Below are positions 61,770 to 64,000 of a DNA stretch of 64,000 bases, in pieces (the first letter of the stretch is position 1; each line of letters starts with the position of its first letter). This DNA is from Site-B1 sp963827785 (lineage in GTDB: Bacteria; Bacteroidota; Bacteroidia; Flavobacteriales; Flavobacteriaceae), in contig CAWHCT010000008.1 in the NCBI GenBank assembly GCA_963827785.1, forward strand, positions 124,001 through 188,000. The letters run 5' to 3'. A program made the translations under genes and the position numbers. The notes under the pieces were generated by a model. That model was not told the origin of the DNA and made no database searches. It saw only the letters and a program-made list of their open reading frames with translations.

Positions 61770-62789
61770 ATGAAATTTTTAAAATATTTTTTCTTTTTAG
61801 TATTAATTGCTATAATAGGATTTGCAATTTATATCGCGGTACAACCTAATTCTTTTGAAGTATCAAGAGAACGAACAATTAATGCTCCTGCAGCCGTTTT
61901 GTATGATAATGTTATTGACTTTAAAAACTGGGAGTCGTGGTCTCCATGGGTTGAAAAAGAACCAGATCTGAAATTAATGTTCTCGGAACAAACTCAAGGA
62001 ATTGGAGGATCTTATTCATGGGAAGGGAAAGACGGTCTGGGAAGCATGAGTACATTGGCGTCAAATCCTAATATTTCTATTGAACAGGAGTTGCAATTTG
62101 ACGATTTTCACCCTTCAAAAATAAATTGGTCTTTTGAACCTACAGGCCATAATACTACAAAGGTCACTTGGAAAATGAATAGTGACAAAGTACCTTTTAT
62201 GTTCAAAGGTTTTGCTGCTGTTTCAGGTGGATTTGATAAAATGATTGGTCCTGATTTCGAACGCGGACTGGAAAAATTAGACAGCATCACTATGGTTGAA
62301 ATGAAAAAATACAGTATAGCTGTTGATGGAGTTACCGAACATAGCGGTGGTTTTTATTTGTATAATACCGCATCGTGCAAGATGGATGAATTTGATGCCA
62401 AAATGACTGAAATGATGCCAAGACTAAGTCAGTTTGTACTAAAAAACAATATTGCAATGGGTGGTGCTCCCTATGTTTTATATCATAAATGGGATGAAGA
62501 GAATAATGCAGTTATGTTTTCATGTTGTATTCCAACAACTTCAAGAGTCATTACTACAGAAAGCGACATACTCACCGGAAAACTTGATCCTTTTAAAGCA
62601 GTCAAAACTACATTAAAAGGAGATTATACAAATTTAAAAGAAGCCTGGGAAACCACGATGAAGTATGCATCAGAAAAAGATCTGGAAATGACTGAAACTG
62701 GTCCGATGATGGAAGCGTATTTAACTGACCCGATGACAGAACCTAATCCGGCAAAATGGATAACTGAAATTTATATTGCAGTAAAATAA
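61770..62789 (+). CDS. Membrane-anchored SRPBCC protein with GyrI-like C-terminal domain
   Basis: A 339-residue protein with one N-terminal membrane helix (FFFLVLIAIIGFAIYIAV), then a START/Polyketide-cyclase 2 domain (about 30-170: NAPAAVLYDNVIDFKNWESW, KINWSFEPTGHNTTKVTW), then a GyrI-like small-molecule-binding domain (about 180-335: MGGAPYVLYHKWDEEN, VKTTLKGDYTNLKEAWETTM, EAYLTDPMTEPNPAKWITEI). Both folds bind small hydrophobic ligands. Function unknown, but a sensor or carrier role in the envelope or at the membrane surface is plausible. Confidence 0.88.
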   Translation: MKFLKYFFFLVLIAIIGFAIYIAVQPNSFEVSRERTINAPAAVLYDNVIDFKNWESWSPWVEKEPDLKLMFSEQTQGIGGSYSWEGKDGLGSMSTLASNPNISIEQELQFDDFHPSKINWSFEPTGHNTTKVTWKMNSDKVPFMFKGFAAVSGGFDKMIGPDFERGLEKLDSITMVEMKKYSIAVDGVTEHSGGFYLYNTASCKMDEFDAKMTEMMPRLSQFVLKNNIAMGGAPYVLYHKWDEENNAVMFSCCIPTTSRVITTESDILTGKLDPFKAVKTTLKGDYTNLKEAWETTMKYASEKDLEMTETGPMMEAYLTDPMTEPNPAKWITEIYIAVK

Positions 62790-62847
62790 ATTACTATTAT
62801 AAAAAATAAATACTGTTTTTGAGACAGATTTAAGGTAGAAAACTGAA

Positions 62848-63450
62848 TCAGTGTTTTCCAAAAGCCTTGACACCGGCTTTTACAGGTGCATCTACATAAT
62901 TTTCTCTTGGTACTATTGGGCAGGAATATTTATCGTTATAGGCACAATACGGATTGTATGCCGAATTAAAATCAATAATAATAGAATCTCCCTCAGGGAT
63001 TCTTGCTTCAACATACCGTCCTCCGGCGTAACTTTCTTCACCATTTGTGTCATCTAAAAACGGCAGGAACAAATAATCTTCGTATCCTTCATCTTCAATT
63101 ATATCCAGATTTTGATAGATATTAAGCTTATGAGATTCTCCATCTAACTGAAACTCAACTTCGCCATATTTCACATAGTTTGGTAATCTGTCGGTGGTTG
63201 TTTTCATTTTAAATGGTTTCTCATCAGGAGTTCGGGTTAATTTAGCCGTTACTACATAAATCGAATCAAATTTAAAAAAATCCAATCCTTTAAAATCCAT
63301 TCTATCCTTTTCCTTTAATGGCGATTTAGATGCATCTTTGAAATCGGCGTTCATTTGTTTCTGGAATTCGGTTTCACCCAACACAGGTTCCTTATTTTGT
63401 TTGCATCCAATTGCACATATAATAAGTAAAAAAATCGTTGCTTTTTTCAT
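62848..63450 (-). CDS. DUF1684 lipoprotein
   Basis: A protein of 200 residues from the ATG at 63450 (MKKATIFLLIICAIGC; lipobox Cys). An ATG at 63459 overlapping the upstream stop would add three residues. The DUF1684 domain shows DFFKFDSIYVVTAKL, GEVEFQLDGESHKLNIYQ, YLFLPFLDDTNGEESYAGGRY and the C-terminal NSAYNPYCAYNDKYSCPIVPREN, the family signature with two Cys. The function is unknown. It directly follows the DUF4252 gene. Confidence 0.92.
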   Translation of the reverse strand: MKKATIFLLIICAIGCKQNKEPVLGETEFQKQMNADFKDASKSPLKEKDRMDFKGLDFFKFDSIYVVTAKLTRTPDEKPFKMKTTTDRLPNYVKYGEVEFQLDGESHKLNIYQNLDIIEDEGYEDYLFLPFLDDTNGEESYAGGRYVEARIPEGDSIIIDFNSAYNPYCAYNDKYSCPIVPRENYVDAPVKAGVKAFGKH

Positions 63451-63451
63451 A

Positions 63452-63994
63452 TTAATCATTTGGATTAAATGATGGATTTATAGGAGGATTTAGGCTCATT
63501 TGGTATTCCTGCTGAAGTTTTTTAGAAAAATCATCAAATGTGGCGTCATCAGAAAAAGCCTTGATCTTATCAGGATCAAATTTCCCTTTTAAATAAAAAA
63601 CGGTTGTTTTATCAATCTTACTATCAAACACAATAGCCTCTGTAACTACATTACCTATTTCTTTTACAGATATAATCTTAGTATTTTCAACTGTATTCCT
63701 TCGGTACATATCAGTGTATTTGTTACTGGCAACAATATTCATATCATTAATTATACTTTTCTGATTTTGACTTGACGTGTTATTAAATGTTATGAATTTA
63801 AAATCAGTCAGATTATCAAACATATTTTGTTTTGGTGAAATATTGCCTAATAAAGCCTTCATAAAATTGGGCACTTGAAAAGCTGTTACACCTAGATCTG
63901 TTTTGTGAGAATCAAAGAAACTTTGAAAACTTTTACTACTCCCACATGAAAATAATAAGATAAAAAGAATTACTATCAGATTAATATTTTTCAT
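63452..63994 (-). CDS. DUF4252 lipoprotein
   Basis: A 180-residue lipoprotein (MKNINLIVILFILLFSC; Cys 17) of the DUF4252 family. The mature part has SFFDSHKTDLGVTAFQVPNF at the N-terminus and KTTVFYLKGKFDPDKIKAFSDD near the end, as usual. In Bacteroidetes, DUF4252 genes often accompany ECF sigma factors, but the upstream side is outside the window. Stop overlaps nearly with the DUF1684 start. Confidence 0.88.
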   Translation of the reverse strand: MKNINLIVILFILLFSCGSSKSFQSFFDSHKTDLGVTAFQVPNFMKALLGNISPKQNMFDNLTDFKFITFNNTSSQNQKSIINDMNIVASNKYTDMYRRNTVENTKIISVKEIGNVVTEAIVFDSKIDKTTVFYLKGKFDPDKIKAFSDDATFDDFSKKLQQEYQMSLNPPINPSFNPND

Positions 63995-64000
63995 CGTAAA

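Noticed and set aside
1..64000. CRISPR arrays, tRNA or rRNA genes, IS elements, prophage, att sites
   Set aside because: No regular spaced repeats, no cloverleaf-like sequence with CCA-type ends, no transposase or integrase frames, and no terminal repeats were seen on either strand.

Overview
The window is an AT-rich chromosomal segment from a gliding-type member of the Bacteroidetes, most likely family Flavobacteriaceae. The evidence is a gldI lipoprotein gene, Bacteroidetes-only families (DUF6122, DUF3810, OstA-like LptA, DUF4920, DUF4252, tandem DUF368, DUF349), the dapB-lepB-wbqC gene order, many lipoproteins with short lipoboxes, near absence of Shine-Dalgarno sites, and promoter -7 boxes of the TAnnTTTG type used by the Bacteroidetes primary sigma factor. 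No rRNA, tRNA, insertion sequence, prophage or CRISPR array was seen. It is mostly housekeeping sequence.

Layout. 0-3 kb: end of dapB, long-form lepB, a WbqC-like gene and a small membrane protein. 3-9.2 kb (minus): EEP-family phosphatase, two tandem rhomboid proteases, a heavily frameshifted mutL, a small membrane protein, ribH and a TPR membrane protein. 9.3-11.4 kb: recF, a small lipoprotein, a DciA-like DUF721 gene and a cold-shock gene; ndk lies opposite. 12.2-15 kb: DHH phosphoesterase, gldI and a cyclophilin-FKBP fusion. 15-20.8 kb: frameshifted pepD, DUF3810, a TrmH-type methyltransferase, M48 protease and a GT9 glycosyltransferase. 20.9-34.4 kb: rel, fur, frameshifted purA, OstA-like protein, class III aminotransferase, TPR protein, two DUF368 proteins, aroE and a DUF349 protein. 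34.5-38.5 kb: mazG, a small secreted protein, sucC and lysA.

38.8-44.5 kb is the least ordinary part: a secreted two-repeat protein, an MFS transporter, a double NTF2-like lipoprotein, an SGNH-like membrane-anchored protein and an MBOAT acyltransferase. The last two resemble the paired machinery that O-acylates extracytoplasmic polymers (AlgI/AlgJ, DltB/DltD). All five share A/C-rich leaders with AACCAA(C) motifs. This is the best candidate here for an undescribed system, though its substrate cannot be read from sequence.

44.6-55.2 kb (mostly minus): DinB-like secreted protein, M28 peptidase, PPK2, an outer-membrane-like hypothetical protein on the plus strand, then an ABC ATPase-permease-MscS-sigma54 regulator operon and grpE-dnaJ. 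55.3-64 kb: YceI lipoprotein, GNAT, TIGR01777 epimerase, mnmD-DUF4920, ilvE, a MazG-like pyrophosphohydrolase, an SDR, a small membrane protein, an anchored SRPBCC/GyrI-like protein, and the DUF4252-DUF1684 pair.

A second theme is single-base indels. mutL carries eight in about 530 bp; purA, pepD and the gene at 47.8 kb each carry one. In every case the protein is well conserved on both sides of the shift, which points to base-calling or assembly error rather than gene decay, but a mutL-defective mutator strain is the alternative to exclude.
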